A stretch of 64,000 nucleotides of DNA from Diplonema japonicum (Eukaryota > Euglenozoa > Diplonemea > Diplonemida > Diplonemidae). Positions 30,852 to 41,629 of this stretch are shown here, piece by piece. Position numbers and translations under genes: made by a program. Each line of letters begins with the position of its first letter. The first letter of the stretch is position 1. Under the pieces are notes generated by a model. That model was not told the origin of the DNA. It was given only the letters and a program-made list of their open reading frames with translations, and ran no database searches. Location: assembly GCA_964019335.1 (NCBI GenBank), contig OZ025705.1, forward strand, positions 450,407 to 514,406, in the 5' to 3' direction.

Positions 30852-31648
30852 GTGTGTTTGACTTAAGAAAAAATAAAAAAGAAGAAGAAAAAGAAAACCA
30901 GGGGAAATAATAATAATTATTATAAGCCATAAACAATAAGAACAAAGAAACGATAAAAGGAAGAGAAGGAAAAAAAAAGGGGGGGTGCTCTCTTTTTTTT
31001 TGATTTTTATTATTATTGTTGTTAAAAATTTAAGAAGATGGATCAATAATAACCAAAAAGAAATGTGAAACTAAACTATACTTTCTGTCTTTTTTTATTT
31101 ATTTATTTATTTTTTAAAAAAAAAGGCGATGTTTAAGGGCAAATCCCACTCGAGGACCACCCTTGAAAAAAAAAACAAGCCAAGCCAAGCCAAGGTAAGG
31201 TAAGAAGGAAAGGGTTTTTTTAGAAGATGAAGAGGGGTTACTTACTTGCCTCTGTTTTAAGAAAAATAAAATAAAATAAGAGGGGGAAAAGGAAGGGAGG
31301 ACAGAAAGGAGGGGGGGGAAAAGAAGAAGAATAATAAAAATATAAAAATAAAAATAAAAAACGTGCGTTTGTTCCCCTAAGCCCGAGACAAATCACTTTA
31401 TTAAGGAAATACGAATCTATAAAAAAAAGGGGGGGGGGAAAGAGAAAAAAAAAGAATACTGACAAACTCCCGGATGCGAAAAAAGACCTGGGCATTTACA
31501 GTATTCGATTTAAATTTTTCAGTGTGCAAAGATGCTCACTCTTTAAATTAAAAAGAAAAAGAAAAAAAGAAAAGAAAAAAAAACCATGTAGCATCTTTAA
31601 AATAAAAAAAAAACCCCTTAATCTTACTCAATATAATTATATTTTACT

Positions 31649-31681
<33 letters not shown>
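30674..31681. other. Intergenic between EF-3 and HSP90, copy 1
   Basis: It holds a GTT microsatellite, poly-A/T and G runs, short tandem AAGCC repeats near 31177-31200, and a CT-dinucleotide run (31658-31680) directly after the HSP90 stop. Frames here are Asn/Thr/Phe low-complexity strings and not genes. Confidence 0.6.
30766..30850. repeat. GTT trinucleotide microsatellite, copy 1
   Basis: About 28 GTT units with one GCT interruption at about 30784. It is seven units shorter than the equivalent tract at 44992-45097. It is the only length difference between the duplicated blocks. Confidence 0.95.
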
Positions 31682-31683
<2 letters not shown>

Positions 31684-33802
31684 AGTCAACCTCCTCCATC
31701 TTAGACTCACCCTCATCCTCAGCAGCAGTGGTGTCAGCCTCAACAGGAACATCTTCTTCATCATCATCATCGATTGACAGCCCCAGCTTGATCATACGGT
31801 GGATCCTTTCAGCGTAACCAGCAGGGTCCTCCAGAGAGAAACCGGAGGTGAGGAGCGAGGTCTCGAAGAGGAGGAGCACCAGGTCCTTCACAGTCTTGTC
31901 GTTGGCGTCGGAGTCAGCCTTCGACTTCAAGGTTTTCACGATCGGGTGCGCCGGGTTCACCTCCATGGTCTTCTTGCTCACCATGTAGCCGCTGCTGGAG
32001 GAGTCCCTCAGAGCCTGCATCTTCATGATCTGTTCCATGTGGGCGCTCCACCCGAACTCCGAGGTGACGAGGATGCAAGGGGCCTGCGCGAGACGGTCCG
32101 ACAGCATCACCTTCTCCACCTTGTCTCCCAGGATGTCCTTCATGGTCTTGCAGAGGGTCTCGAAGGCAGCCTTCTCCTCCTCCTTCTGCTTCTTCTCCTC
32201 CTCCGTCTCCTCGAACTTCAACCCTTCCTTCGTCACGCACCTGAACTTCTTGTCCTCGTACTCCTTCAGCTGCTGCATCGCGTACTCGTCGATCGGGTCC
32301 GTCATCAGAAGCACCTCCAAACCCCTCTTCTTGCACTGCTCGATGAACGGAGAGTTCTCGATCTTGGCCTTGCTCTCCCCGGTGATGTAGTAGATCTCCT
32401 TCTGCTCCTCCTTCATCCTCGTCACGTAGTCCTTCAGAGAGGTCGTCTCCTCCCCGCTCTTCGTCGAGAAGTACCTCATGAACTCAGCGAGCTTCTTCCT
32501 GTTCTGCGAGTCCTCGTGGATCCCGAGCTTCAGGTTCTTCCCGAAGTGCTCGTGAAGCTTCGCGAAGTCCTCCTTGTTCTCGCTGATCTCCTCCACCATC
32601 TCAAGGGTCTTCTTCACGATGTTCTTCTTGATCACCTTCAGGATCTTGTTCTGCTGCAGGTTCTCACGCGAGATGTTCAGGGGAAGGTCCTCGCTGTCCA
32701 CGATCCCCTTGATGAAGGAGAGCCACTCGGGGATGAGGTCCTCGCAGCTGTCCATGATGAACACCCTCCTCACGTAGAGCTTGATGTTGGTCTTCTTCTT
32801 GTTCGGCTCGAACATGTCGAAGGGAGCCCTCCTCGGGATGAAGAGGATCGCCCTGAACTCCAGCTGTCCCTCCACCGCGAAGTGCTTCACCGCGAGGTGC
32901 TCCTCCCAGTCGTTCGAGATCGCCTTGTAGAAGCTCCCGTACTCCTCCTTCGTGATCTCCTTCGGGTCCCTCGTCCAGAGGGGCTTGTTCTTGTTCAGCT
33001 TCTCCATCTCCTTCGTCACCTCCTTCACCTTCTTCGTCTTCTTCTTCTTCTCCTCTCCCTCCTTCACCTCCTCCACCTTCGGTTCGTCCTCTCCTTCCTT
33101 CTTCTCCTCCTCCTTCTTCTTCTCCTCCTCCTCGTCCTCGTCCTCGTCATCCGTCACCTCCTTCTCGTTCGTCTTCTCCACCTCCAGCTCGATGTCGTAG
33201 CCGATGAACTCAGAGTGCTTCTTCACAAGGTCCTTGATCCTCCTCTCCTCCAAGAACTCCAGCTGGTCGTCCTTCAAATGGCAGATGATCTTGGTTCCCC
33301 TCTTCAGCTCCGCATCCTCGCACTTCGTCACCGTGAAGGTCCCCCCCGCAGCGGATTCCCACTGGTGGCACTCGTCGTCGTTGTGCTTCGAGATCACCGT
33401 CACCTTGTCCGACACCAGGTACGCGCTGTAGAAACCCACACCGAACTGCCCGATCATCGACATGTCCGCCCCGGCCTCCAGAGCCTCCATGAACCCCTTC
33501 GTTCCGGACCTCGCGATCGTCCCCAGGTTGTTCACCAGGTCAGCCTTCGTCATCCCCACACCCGTGTCCGTCAGCGTGATCGTCTTCGCCGCCTTGTCCG
33601 TGTGGATCTGGATCAGCATCCTCTCCTCCTCCTTCAGCGCTTCCTTGTCCAGCAGCGACATGTGGCGCATCTTGTCCAGAGCGTCAGACGAGTTCGAGAT
33701 GAGCTCTCGCAAGAAGATCTCCTTGTTCGAGTAGAACGTGTTGATGATCAAGCTCATCAACTGGTTGATCTCAGCCTGGAATGCAAAGGTCTCTTCCGCC
33801 AT
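31682..33802 (-). CDS. HSP90: Cytosolic HSP90 chaperone, copy 1
   Basis: A 706-residue intronless gene. The N-terminal ATPase domain has [29 protein letters not shown] and [14 protein letters not shown] charged linker lies at about 222-265 (runs of Asp/Glu/Lys). The middle domain carries the catalytic-loop arginine in [13 protein letters not shown]. The C-terminal dimerisation domain ends in MEEVD, the docking site for TPR co-chaperones, which marks the cytosolic form. It matures signalling proteins in an ATP cycle with co-chaperones. A CAG acceptor lies 33 nt upstream of the ATG. The encoded protein is identical to the second copy at 45929-48049. Two highly expressed genes (EF-3 and HSP90) sit together with strongly biased codon use. 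Confidence 0.98.
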
Positions 33803-34570
33803 TTTTATCTTCTTTTTTTTTGTCTTCTTGATGTCCTGTGGTGGGTGATTGTGAAAGTGTTCATATGGAATGCGAGGAGAGAGGGGAAAAAATAGAATTT
33901 AAAAAAAAAAAAAGAAAAAAAAGAAAAGATGAAGGGGAGGAGTGGGAATTGTTTAACCCTTAAACCGGACGGAGCACCGATACTTCATCAGCTTTTTTTT
34001 TTTTTTTTTTTTTTTTTGAAAACAAAAAAAAAAGAAAAAAAAAAAGAAAAAAAAAACATGTCTTGTATTGTCCTTGGAAAAAAAAAAAGACATGTTGTCG
34101 AGAATTCGAAATTCCTAACACATAACAAAATTGACCATTTAGATGTTTTGAGGATGCTATGGATTATTCTCTCGTGTTGATGAAATTGCCTTTTCCGTCC
34201 TTCAAAGGGTTAAAACAAGAAGAAAAAAGAGAATAAAAAGAAAAAGGGAGGGGGGGAATAGGGTGCTCACCAAGATAGCGTGCCTTGGAAAGAGAATTGA
34301 ATAAAAAAAAAATATAAAAAAAAAAACAAATGAGATGGAAGGTGGAGAACGAGCGACACGGAAACAGAGGTCGGTATGGCGGTCTTTTTTTTTTTTTCTT
34401 GACAGAAGTGATTCCTTTTTCTCTTCGTTTCTTCATTCTGTCAACAATCTACATGTATGACCAGCATCCTTAACAAGCTAAGCTTCCTGAGGGCTCCACA
34501 GCATCAAATAAGGTGCAGCTTTTATTTATTCTTTTGTTTCCACCCCCATTCCTTTTAAATTGTATAACCC
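33803..34570. other. Intergenic: homopolymer spacer
   Basis: About 770 bases including a long poly-T (33992-34017) and purine-rich runs. The duplicated block ends at 33899. No credible frame or RNA. Confidence 0.55.
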
Positions 34571-37500
34571 CTACTCTCCCACCCGTACTGTGGGGAGGTG
34601 GTCTTCTTCAATAGTCGGCATCAGATGGAAAGAGACTTGGGGGCGTAGGTTCCCATGACTCATCTGCCCCATGGAAGGGGCGTTCGGTGACTTCGCTAAA
34701 GATCTTCTCCTGAAACTGCGAGGGGAGAAGGTTGTTGCAGGTGTGCTGGGGGGGCCTTGCAGTGTAATTTGGTTGGCGAGCGGTGTCGCAGGGAGTGTTC
34801 TTGACATCCGTCGCGTCTCGTACAGACCAGCCACGTCAGCTTCATCGTGCTTTTTCGTAGCTTCGCTGTCCACAAAGTGTGCCCTCAGCTTCTTCAGGAG
34901 CTGAGCTGGCGTTATTTTCTCCCTGTCGTGGAGAGGTGTCGGAACGATGAATGATCTTCTCGCAGCAAGCAACGCAGACTTGTTAAAGAACGTTGAGATA
35001 CCCATCACCGATGCTGTTGCACCCAAAGCAGGGCGGCGTGCCTCCTTCTCTTTCCATGTCATCTCTGTCGCCCATGCCTGTTAAATAGGTTTGCCGCTCC
35101 GTAAAAAAAAAAAAAAAACATACCTCGCGAGTAACAACGCGAAGGGTGGTCCCCCAGTTGTTCTTCTCAGCTGCTCTATTCGCGAAGGTCCATGTTTGCT
35201 GTTTGTGCGGACTGGAAAGGAGATCGAACCTGTGGATGAATACGGTCACAAGTGTCACATACTTGTTGGTGGCGGCAGCAATGAAGTAACCATGGTACCT
35301 GAGTACAAAGTCTTCGGGGGTGCCTATCATCCACCCACGTCGCCCATTCCGTATCATGGAAAACAGGTATATTTGAGCATTCCGCCTGTCTTCGTTCCCC
35401 TGTCGTGCCCGCCGGCCTGCAACTGTCGTGCTTGTCGAACCTGTGTCGATCGTGTCGCAGGAGTGATTAGGATCAGCATCCGTGTGATCAGACGCAGGGC
35501 CCCACCAGTAGGGTAGCCCATCCCGCTCTCCGCGCATCAGTTTGAGATGCTTGTTGGTGCCGTTCGCGAACCCCGTTAGTATGTACTCCACAGGCAACGG
35601 CTTGAATCGCCAGTCGCGGATAAATCTCATGAGCTCCTCTTGGTTGCGCAGGAAGTCGGTCCATGTAAGTGGCTCTGAAGGGTGAGTCACACCCAGCATC
35701 GCCCGGAACTCGCTTGCAATGGTCACCACCGTGTCGCCTTCCACGCCTTCGAGTTGGCGCAGCTTCCTTCTCAGGCTCTTCTTATCTCTCAGAACAGTCT
35801 CCAATATTTCACAGGTCAGAGAGCCATTTTTTTGCAAGTCCAGCACGTTGAAGAATTCGTACAAGGGCTCCAGCTCGGGAGCACAGTCGAACAACCTTGA
35901 CGAGCTTGCAGTAGGGATGATTCCAAGGTTTGGGGTTGGAGGGGTTCGAAGTTCAGAGGACATCCTGCGCAGGCTGACGACGTCCAAGGGATCATCTTCG
36001 GCATACTCTGCCAGCAGAAGCAACAATTTGACGAGCGGGTCAAGCTTTTTATCCAAGCTGACAAGGGTTGCCACACCCTGCTGCTCATCGATTGCGTGGA
36101 CAGGAAACTCCTCATTGTCGGCTTCGATCAGCTTGTAGCCGCAGACGGCCTTTGCCACGCTCTTACAATAGATCGTATCGCGATTTGTTACACCGTTTGC
36201 AAATTTCTTTCGCAACCCAACCACCCACGTCATGATGCCCAGAAGGGCAGCCACAACAGACCATGAGAGTGCAACCTGAAAACCACGCTTGAGTCCGTGA
36301 TTGCTTGCAACAATGCCCGTGACGAAGGGACCGGCAAAATACCCAAACAAGTTGAACATCAACCCAGCAAAGCTGCTCGTGATACCCCTGTGCTCGATGG
36401 CCACGGAGCCTACCACAATCCCCGTCATGCCCGGTAGCACCATGCCTCCGAAGAACAGCGTGAACCAAATAACAATGATGAAAGGCCAGAAGCTCGTCAT
36501 CATGAGTGATAGAATAGCGGCAGTAGCAGCACCAACACCTGCTACAGCGGAGAAGAAGGCTGCCTTGTTCGGATGTTCAGCATAGCCGCCCACCCACCTA
36601 GGACTGTCGAGGATATAGCCCCCAAGCAGCACACCCGCAATAGGACCGGTGATGGCCGTAACACCAAACGCCAGTACTATGGTGCTGTAACGGTCCTCCC
36701 TTGTTTCTCCCGGGATGGATACAGGGAGGGGCTCTGTGGTGAGGTAGTCCGTGATCCACAGCTGCATTGAAGTCACCACGAAGTAGAGTGAAGTGATTGC
36801 AAGAACAGCACACCACACAACTGGGTTTGACAACACCTCGTTAAGCGCACTCTGTTCTTCCTTCTCTTCATCGCTACTGCTCTCCTTGTTTTCCTTGTTG
36901 TCCTCCTCAGTGGGGCCAGTGGGCACGTTCATCATGTACGGCGGGATAAAAAACTGCAACACTACCAACGGTGCTAATGCCACACATTGAATGTAGAAGC
37001 TCCAACCCCACTCAAGACTACTGCTCGAAGCGAGCGTGCCTGCACAGATGTAACCTCCCACGATGCCCAAGGGCACCGCTGCTTGGATGAGAGACATCCA
37101 CAGCGAAGCATATTGTGGGATTGCGAACTCGTCGACCCATACAGGAGCATAGACAAGAAGCGTTGCTTGCGTGATGCCAACAAGGAACCGTGTCATAAAC
37201 AGCATCGCTCTGTTGATGGAGACAGCAAACAAGGCCGCGAACACAGCATTCAGCAGCAAACTGAGCTGCACAAGTTTCTGAGGCTTCATATATCTGAACC
37301 CGATCCCCGTCAGGACAGCACCCAGGGACAAACCTAAGTACACGATACTCGACAGGAACCCCTGAAGGTTCTTGTTCATGTATAATTCGTCAAAGTTTGG
37401 ATCATGCAGCAAGCTCTGTTTAAGGTCTTCCATCTCCGTGAATGCACACGTGTAGCTGCCGTTGATGACGGCATCGACGTACGAGCCGAGGGAACGGGCA

Positions 37501-38240
37501 CAGCCCCATGTGACATTGCCAGTGCAGTTTGCAGAATCTGTCAGCTGGTTGCACATAAGGTCGTAAGAGGTGGTGTTGAATAGCATGAATGTGGTAACGT
37601 CTGGGTGGGTCTGTGTAGGGGGGTATGTGGATCCATCGCTTTCTGGAGGAGGGCACTCCCAACTCTCAGCATTGGGTGCATCTGGCGTACATACGACCCT
37701 ATTACCCTGTGGCTTCATCCCATAGATGGATGCTAGAGCGCCACTGTCAAAGTTGGCAACTAGCTGAGTGACTACCATGAGGCTGAAGATGGTGATGCGC
37801 AGCTTGTCGGTGATGACATCTTTGCGTCCCTCTTCTTCATCTTTCTCTTCAAGCATGCCGAACCCGTCGTCCCCGGACGGAGTGGATAGTTGTGATGCTG
37901 CAGAAGAGCTGGCGTCTGACCGCTCGTCGGGACTTGGGTCCATAGGTCTGTAGCCCTTTTCAGGCGGTTCGAAGGGCTCCGCAGTCCTTTCTCTGTAACT
38001 GCCTCGTGTTCCGAAGGGGGCATTGCTGGATCCCATCCTTGTCCCTAGCCTCCCCGACCGTTTCGAGCCATAGGGGATACCTTCGTCACTAGCGCTGCTA
38101 CTCTCGCTTTCAACCCTTTTCGGAGACGATGCATTGGACAGCACTATGCTCTCCCTTCTTGTGTTCCTCCTCTGCAGCGCTGCTGGGTCCATTGGGGGGA
38201 CTCCTTTTTTGTTCATTTTCCTTTGGGTGTCGCTTTCCAT
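34571..38240 (-). CDS. Large MFS transporter with long C-terminal EF-hand-like cytosolic extension, two exons
   Basis: Exons 35124-38240 and 34571-35077 join after a 46-nt GT-AG intron into 1,207 residues. The N-terminal 150 residues are Ser/Arg/Pro-rich and disordered. About 12 membrane spans follow (about 155-690), with a large Cys-containing loop after span 1 and an acidic loop (EEDNKENKESSSDEEKEEQ) between the two halves. FMTRFLVGITQATLLVYAPVW and similar helices fit the major facilitator superfamily, closest in feel to spinster-like carriers; the substrate is unknown. The C-terminal 500 residues are cytosolic. Part of it (LYEFFNVLDLQKNGSLTCEI) resembles an EF-hand, suggesting regulation by calcium, which is inference. 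A CAG acceptor lies 10 nt before the ATG. Confidence 0.85.
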
Positions 38241-39034
38241 CTCGTTCCCCCTGAATGGTGGTGGAAAGGATCATGAGACAAAACATTAAAGAAAAAGCAA
38301 ATCAGGAAGAGAAAAAAGAAAACAGAAAGGAAGTAAACAGTAAACAAGACAAAGCGTGTATGCTGATGGCAGCAGCACATGCAACGGGCCCATGCAAGGC
38401 CCTTGGCAACCAATCACTTCATCAAAGTAAACAGGTATCACACCCTATACACAATGCAGCAGGAAGGGAGGGTTCTGCTGGTACCGCAATGTAAGGACGC
38501 CTTCGCGCATTGAAATGGAATGACACTTATCTGGATGGTTTTTTTTTTTTTTTTTTTTTTTTTAAATTCGTGGCAAACATTGGCCAATTTTTTTTCTTGG
38601 GAATTTTCCCTTTAAAAAAAAAAAAAAAAAGAATCTGAAAGTTTTGCTACCCCCCTCCCCTCCCCTAAACAATGTCAAGCCCTCAAAAATAAACGGGTTT
38701 GACTTACCATAATTTATTCTTTCAATTCGCCAATGTGACAACCTGATTAACAGAGTGCAAACAACTAAGGGAAGGGTTGGGGGGTAAGGATAGAAACGGA
38801 AGTTAGGTGTACAGTAAAATTATTCGTACTTTTTTCGTTTTTTTTTCTTTTTTTTTTTCTTTTTTTTTTTTTCAATATTCGTAAGTTGATATCAGTCAAG
38901 AAGAAGACGGCAAGCCGCGCAGGGGATGAGAGCTTGGCACTCGTGCCATCGCCTCTGCGATCAGTGTCCTATGTCTCGCTTTGCATAGCATCGCAAGTGT
39001 GGCGGACACATCATGGCCTTCGCCGAATTCCTGC
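38241..39034. other. Intergenic: homopolymer spacer
   Basis: About 790 bases with poly-T tracts at 38539-38563 and 38831-38872, a poly-A at 38614-38630, and mixed sequence at 38881-39034 next to the cytochrome b5 reductase stop. No gene recognised. Confidence 0.55.
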
Positions 39035-40108
39035 CTAGAATCTGTACACCTCGCCGTCCTTGTAGCCACACTCGTAAAGAATACCCTGCATCATGTTCCC
39101 TTGGTTGTTAGCTGTCGGGGATGCCACCTGCTTCGCCCTCGTGATCGCCAGAGAAGAGTCAGAAGTGTTACGCCAAATGTACGTGTTTGCCATGTTGCAA
39201 CCTCCCACAAGTTCCATCATTTTGTCAGGGCCGGACAGGCAGATGATGTTTTCAGGGTCGGGTTTTGGCATGTTGCGTGCAACCATCGAATGTGTGACTT
39301 TGCCGACCTCGCCCTCCCACCCGAGAGGCGGTTCCTGCAGACAGTACGTGACGTTGAACCTCTCGGGGTGGCGCCTTGCGAGGTCGTCAAGTTCCGCCTT
39401 CATCAGGATGTCCCTGTACTTGCGGTTGCTGAACAGCAGTGTCACCTTTGTCGTATCCTCTTCATCCGAAAGCACAGCACGGATGACCTGAAGCATCGGA
39501 GCAATGCCGGTTCCACCCGCAATGCAGCCAACGCTCTTGTAGTCACCCTTCTTGTACTTCAGCTTTAGATGCTTGATCCTCGCAAAAATCGGGTCGCCGA
39601 TTTCTGCCTTGAACAAATGCGGGGTGAAGCATCCCTGTTGGTACAGCTTGACCACGCACTCAAACCCGCCCTTCGTGTTGTTAGGAGTGATGGGGGTGTA
39701 CAGGCGGTAGGCACCTTGACCTCCAGGGAGCTTAATACCCAGTTCAAGGGTACTGCACGGGGGCAAACTGTACTCGGTCTCGGGGTCGTCAAAGGAGAAC
39801 ACGAATTTAACAGTGTTGTGGTTGATCGGGAGCTTCTCCTCCAGTCTGAAGACTTTCCAGTTGGTTGTCAGCGGCCCTCTCGAAGGGTCAGCTGCTACTT
39901 TCCCATCAGCAAAGAAATTTGGCCAACCATCCCTTTTCAGCTTTGCCCTCTCTTCGGTATCCAGCGAGTACAACGGAGGCCACACCCTTCCGCTGAGACC
40001 AGGTGCGGCCAGCTCTTCGGCGCCCACTTGATTGCTGCCATGCCAGAGACATCCCGCAGTGAACCCCACAGCACCGGCACCCACAACCCTGGAAGCAACG
40101 CGGAACAT
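39035..40108 (-). CDS. NADH-cytochrome b5 reductase family flavoprotein
   Basis: 357 residues. A hydrophobic N-terminal segment (MFRVASRVVGAGAVGFTAG) could be a membrane anchor or mitochondrial presequence. An unconserved stretch follows, then the FAD domain with RLYTPIT (the family's RxYTP motif, about 153) and a Gly-rich loop. The NADH domain has GGTGIAPMLQVI (about 200), LLFSNRKYRDIL, and LSGPDKMME in place of the usual CGPP. The C terminus ends in VYRF, the typical family ending. These enzymes pass electrons from NADH to cytochrome b5 for desaturation and sterol synthesis, or sit at the mitochondrial outer membrane (Mcr1 type). The loss of the usual CGPP cysteine is notable but seen in relatives. 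An AG acceptor (TATAAG) lies 4 nt upstream. Confidence 0.92.
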   Translation of the reverse strand: MFRVASRVVGAGAVGFTAGCLWHGSNQVGAEELAAPGLSGRVWPPLYSLDTEERAKLKRDGWPNFFADGKVAADPSRGPLTTNWKVFRLEEKLPINHNTVKFVFSFDDPETEYSLPPCSTLELGIKLPGGQGAYRLYTPITPNNTKGGFECVVKLYQQGCFTPHLFKAEIGDPIFARIKHLKLKYKKGDYKSVGCIAGGTGIAPMLQVIRAVLSDEEDTTKVTLLFSNRKYRDILMKAELDDLARRHPERFNVTYCLQEPPLGWEGEVGKVTHSMVARNMPKPDPENIICLSGPDKMMELVGGCNMANTYIWRNTSDSSLAITRAKQVASPTANNQGNMMQGILYECGYKDGEVYRF

Positions 40109-40535
40109 GATTCTTATAAACCTTTATGCCATGAAATAGGGAAAAGGAGAAATAAAAGACGCCTGGCCAGTGAAACCGTTGTTGTTGCCAAAAGCCCGAG
40201 GTAGCTATCGGTGTTGACCAAGCAAAGAAAGTGAATCTTGCATTGCACCATAGCACTGCCATCTACAGCGTGGAGAAAGCAGAGAAAAGTCCACCAATAA
40301 GAAGGGACCATAGAAGAAGGTAAAAAAAAATCCCCCTATGACTATGTGTCTCTGTTGTTCGCACGAGCAAAAAAAAATTTTAAGGCTGCTAAGGTTTTTT
40401 GCTCGGGACAAGTTGCTTGTAATAAAAGCATTTTTGAGATCAATATTTGTAACAAGAAAGAAAATATAAAAAGGTTATAAAAAATATATAAACAGAAAGG
40501 GAAAAAAAGGCGTGAGCTCATTGAATAAATACATT
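40109..40535. other. Intergenic spacer
   Basis: About 430 bases of A/T-rich sequence. Short frames on either strand have no motif. Nothing supported. Confidence 0.5.
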
Positions 40536-41189
40536 TCAAGTTTTGCAAACATCTTTGTCGTCGGTAAGCCCGTTGCAGCGGTCAACCTTCGCATAGGAAA
40601 TGCCGCCAACGGGGCGTCGGATGCCGCATGAAAGAAGCAAAGTACCCAGCATCATCAAGGGCTCGTTGATAAAGGCTCCTTTCAAGAAGGAAGGATACCA
40701 GTCACGCAAGACGCCTTGCATGACAGCGTCATCACGGCGAAAGTACACGAAGGCTGCAGATACGGTAGTGACGAACCCAGCCCATATTGAGGCTTTGCGA
40801 GACTGCATGCGTTTACTTTTATTATTTTGCAAGTTGTTGTCAGACTGGAGCTCCTGTTTGCACTTCGCGTAGCCAACAAGATGACTCAAGGTATGCACCA
40901 CCGCCGTGGTCACCACAAAGTCCCATACAAAGGCCACGCGAATCCACATGGCACTCTTCAACCGAAGGTTAAACTCGCTCTTGCAAGCGATGTTGCCCCA
41001 GTACGCTAACAAGATATCTGAGGTTGCTTTCATTACGAGCGCCAAAGTCCGCTCCGTCCTGTTGAATGGGTCCTTGATGATGCCTTCGTTGTCTAGCAAC
41101 CAGCCATCATAGAACCCTGGCAGCATGCCAAACACACTGTGGCCTTCACGGACCACATCACAATATCTCGCCAAGAACCTCGTGAGCAT
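40536..41189 (-). CDS. Hypothetical small membrane protein, 217 aa
   Basis: This is an intact frame from ATG 41189 with a CAG acceptor 9 nt upstream. There are hydrophobic segments at about 86-108 (IRVAFVWDFVVTTAVVHTLS) and 133-150 (ASIWAGFVTTVSAAFVYF), and a weaker one near 172-188. A Lys/Asn/Gln-rich stretch lies between the first two. The spacing suggests two to three spans, perhaps of an organelle inner membrane, resembling small peroxisomal or mitochondrial carriers of the Mpv17/PMP22 type only in size. I do not recognise the family. Confidence 0.6.
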   Translation of the reverse strand: MLTRFLARYCDVVREGHSVFGMLPGFYDGWLLDNEGIIKDPFNRTERTLALVMKATSDILLAYWGNIACKSEFNLRLKSAMWIRVAFVWDFVVTTAVVHTLSHLVGYAKCKQELQSDNNLQNNKSKRMQSRKASIWAGFVTTVSAAFVYFRRDDAVMQGVLRDWYPSFLKGAFINEPLMMLGTLLLSCGIRRPVGGISYAKVDRCNGLTDDKDVCKT

Positions 41190-41629
41190 GTTGGATCACT
41201 GACTAGCATGAAAGGTTGTTAACGTTGAGAACATAATGAACGGGAACAGGAAGAAGTAAAAAAAAGAATAATGAAGAAGGGTGAATATGGGTGGATGGGT
41301 GGGCGGGGCATGGAAGCAGCAAGTGATCTTGCAGTTCCATTGTATGAAACCTGACTCAGGCTTTGCAAACTCTTTGCCGTAGTCCTAATACTCGCCTTAC
41401 CAATACGCAGAAAGTAAGGTGGCCAGGGCCAGCACAAAGGAACATTTCTTGCATGCCAGTGCAAAAAAAAGGGGTGGGGTAAAGTGCGAAATGATAAACG
41501 GAATACAAGAACAGGGAGGAATAATGGCAATCCTATGCGTCGCTGACATGTCGTTGTGCTAAACGGAAAGGCTGGAGTTAACTAAAGAGAGCGTAAGAAG
41601 TTCAAGTTTGAGTATCTGTGCTGTAGACT
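41190..41629. other. Intergenic spacer before the second EF-3
   Basis: About 440 bases of mixed composition, ending exactly at the third base of the EF-3 stop codon, where the duplicated block begins. No gene recognised. Confidence 0.5.

Larger units (their letters stand above)
27405..33899. repeat. Segmental duplication, copy 1 (EF-3 + HSP90 block, 6,495 bp)
   Basis: This block recurs at 41631-48146 in direct orientation. The two copies give identical translations in every frame I compared, including the introns and homopolymer spacers. The coordinate offset changes from 14226 to 14247 only across the GTT microsatellite, so the sole length difference is 21 bp. The left boundary is inside the EF-3 stop codon; the right boundary is upstream of HSP90. 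Confidence 0.95.

Noticed and set aside
28115-30910. 931-codon plus-strand open frame antisense to EF-3 (and a 938-codon twin at 42341)
   Set aside because: Shadow of EF-3 that also runs into the GTT tract as poly-Leu; its length differs between copies only by the microsatellite.
30679-30945. Asn-rich minus-strand frames over the GTT tract
   Set aside because: Pure microsatellite translation in an intergenic spacer; unit number differs between otherwise identical copies.
31799-33895. 698-codon plus-strand open frame antisense to HSP90 (and its twin at 46046-48142)
   Set aside because: It is the exact shadow of HSP90; biased codon use (few T-A dinucleotides in that register) leaves the antisense frame open. 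The product is Leu/Arg/His-rich low complexity with no domain.
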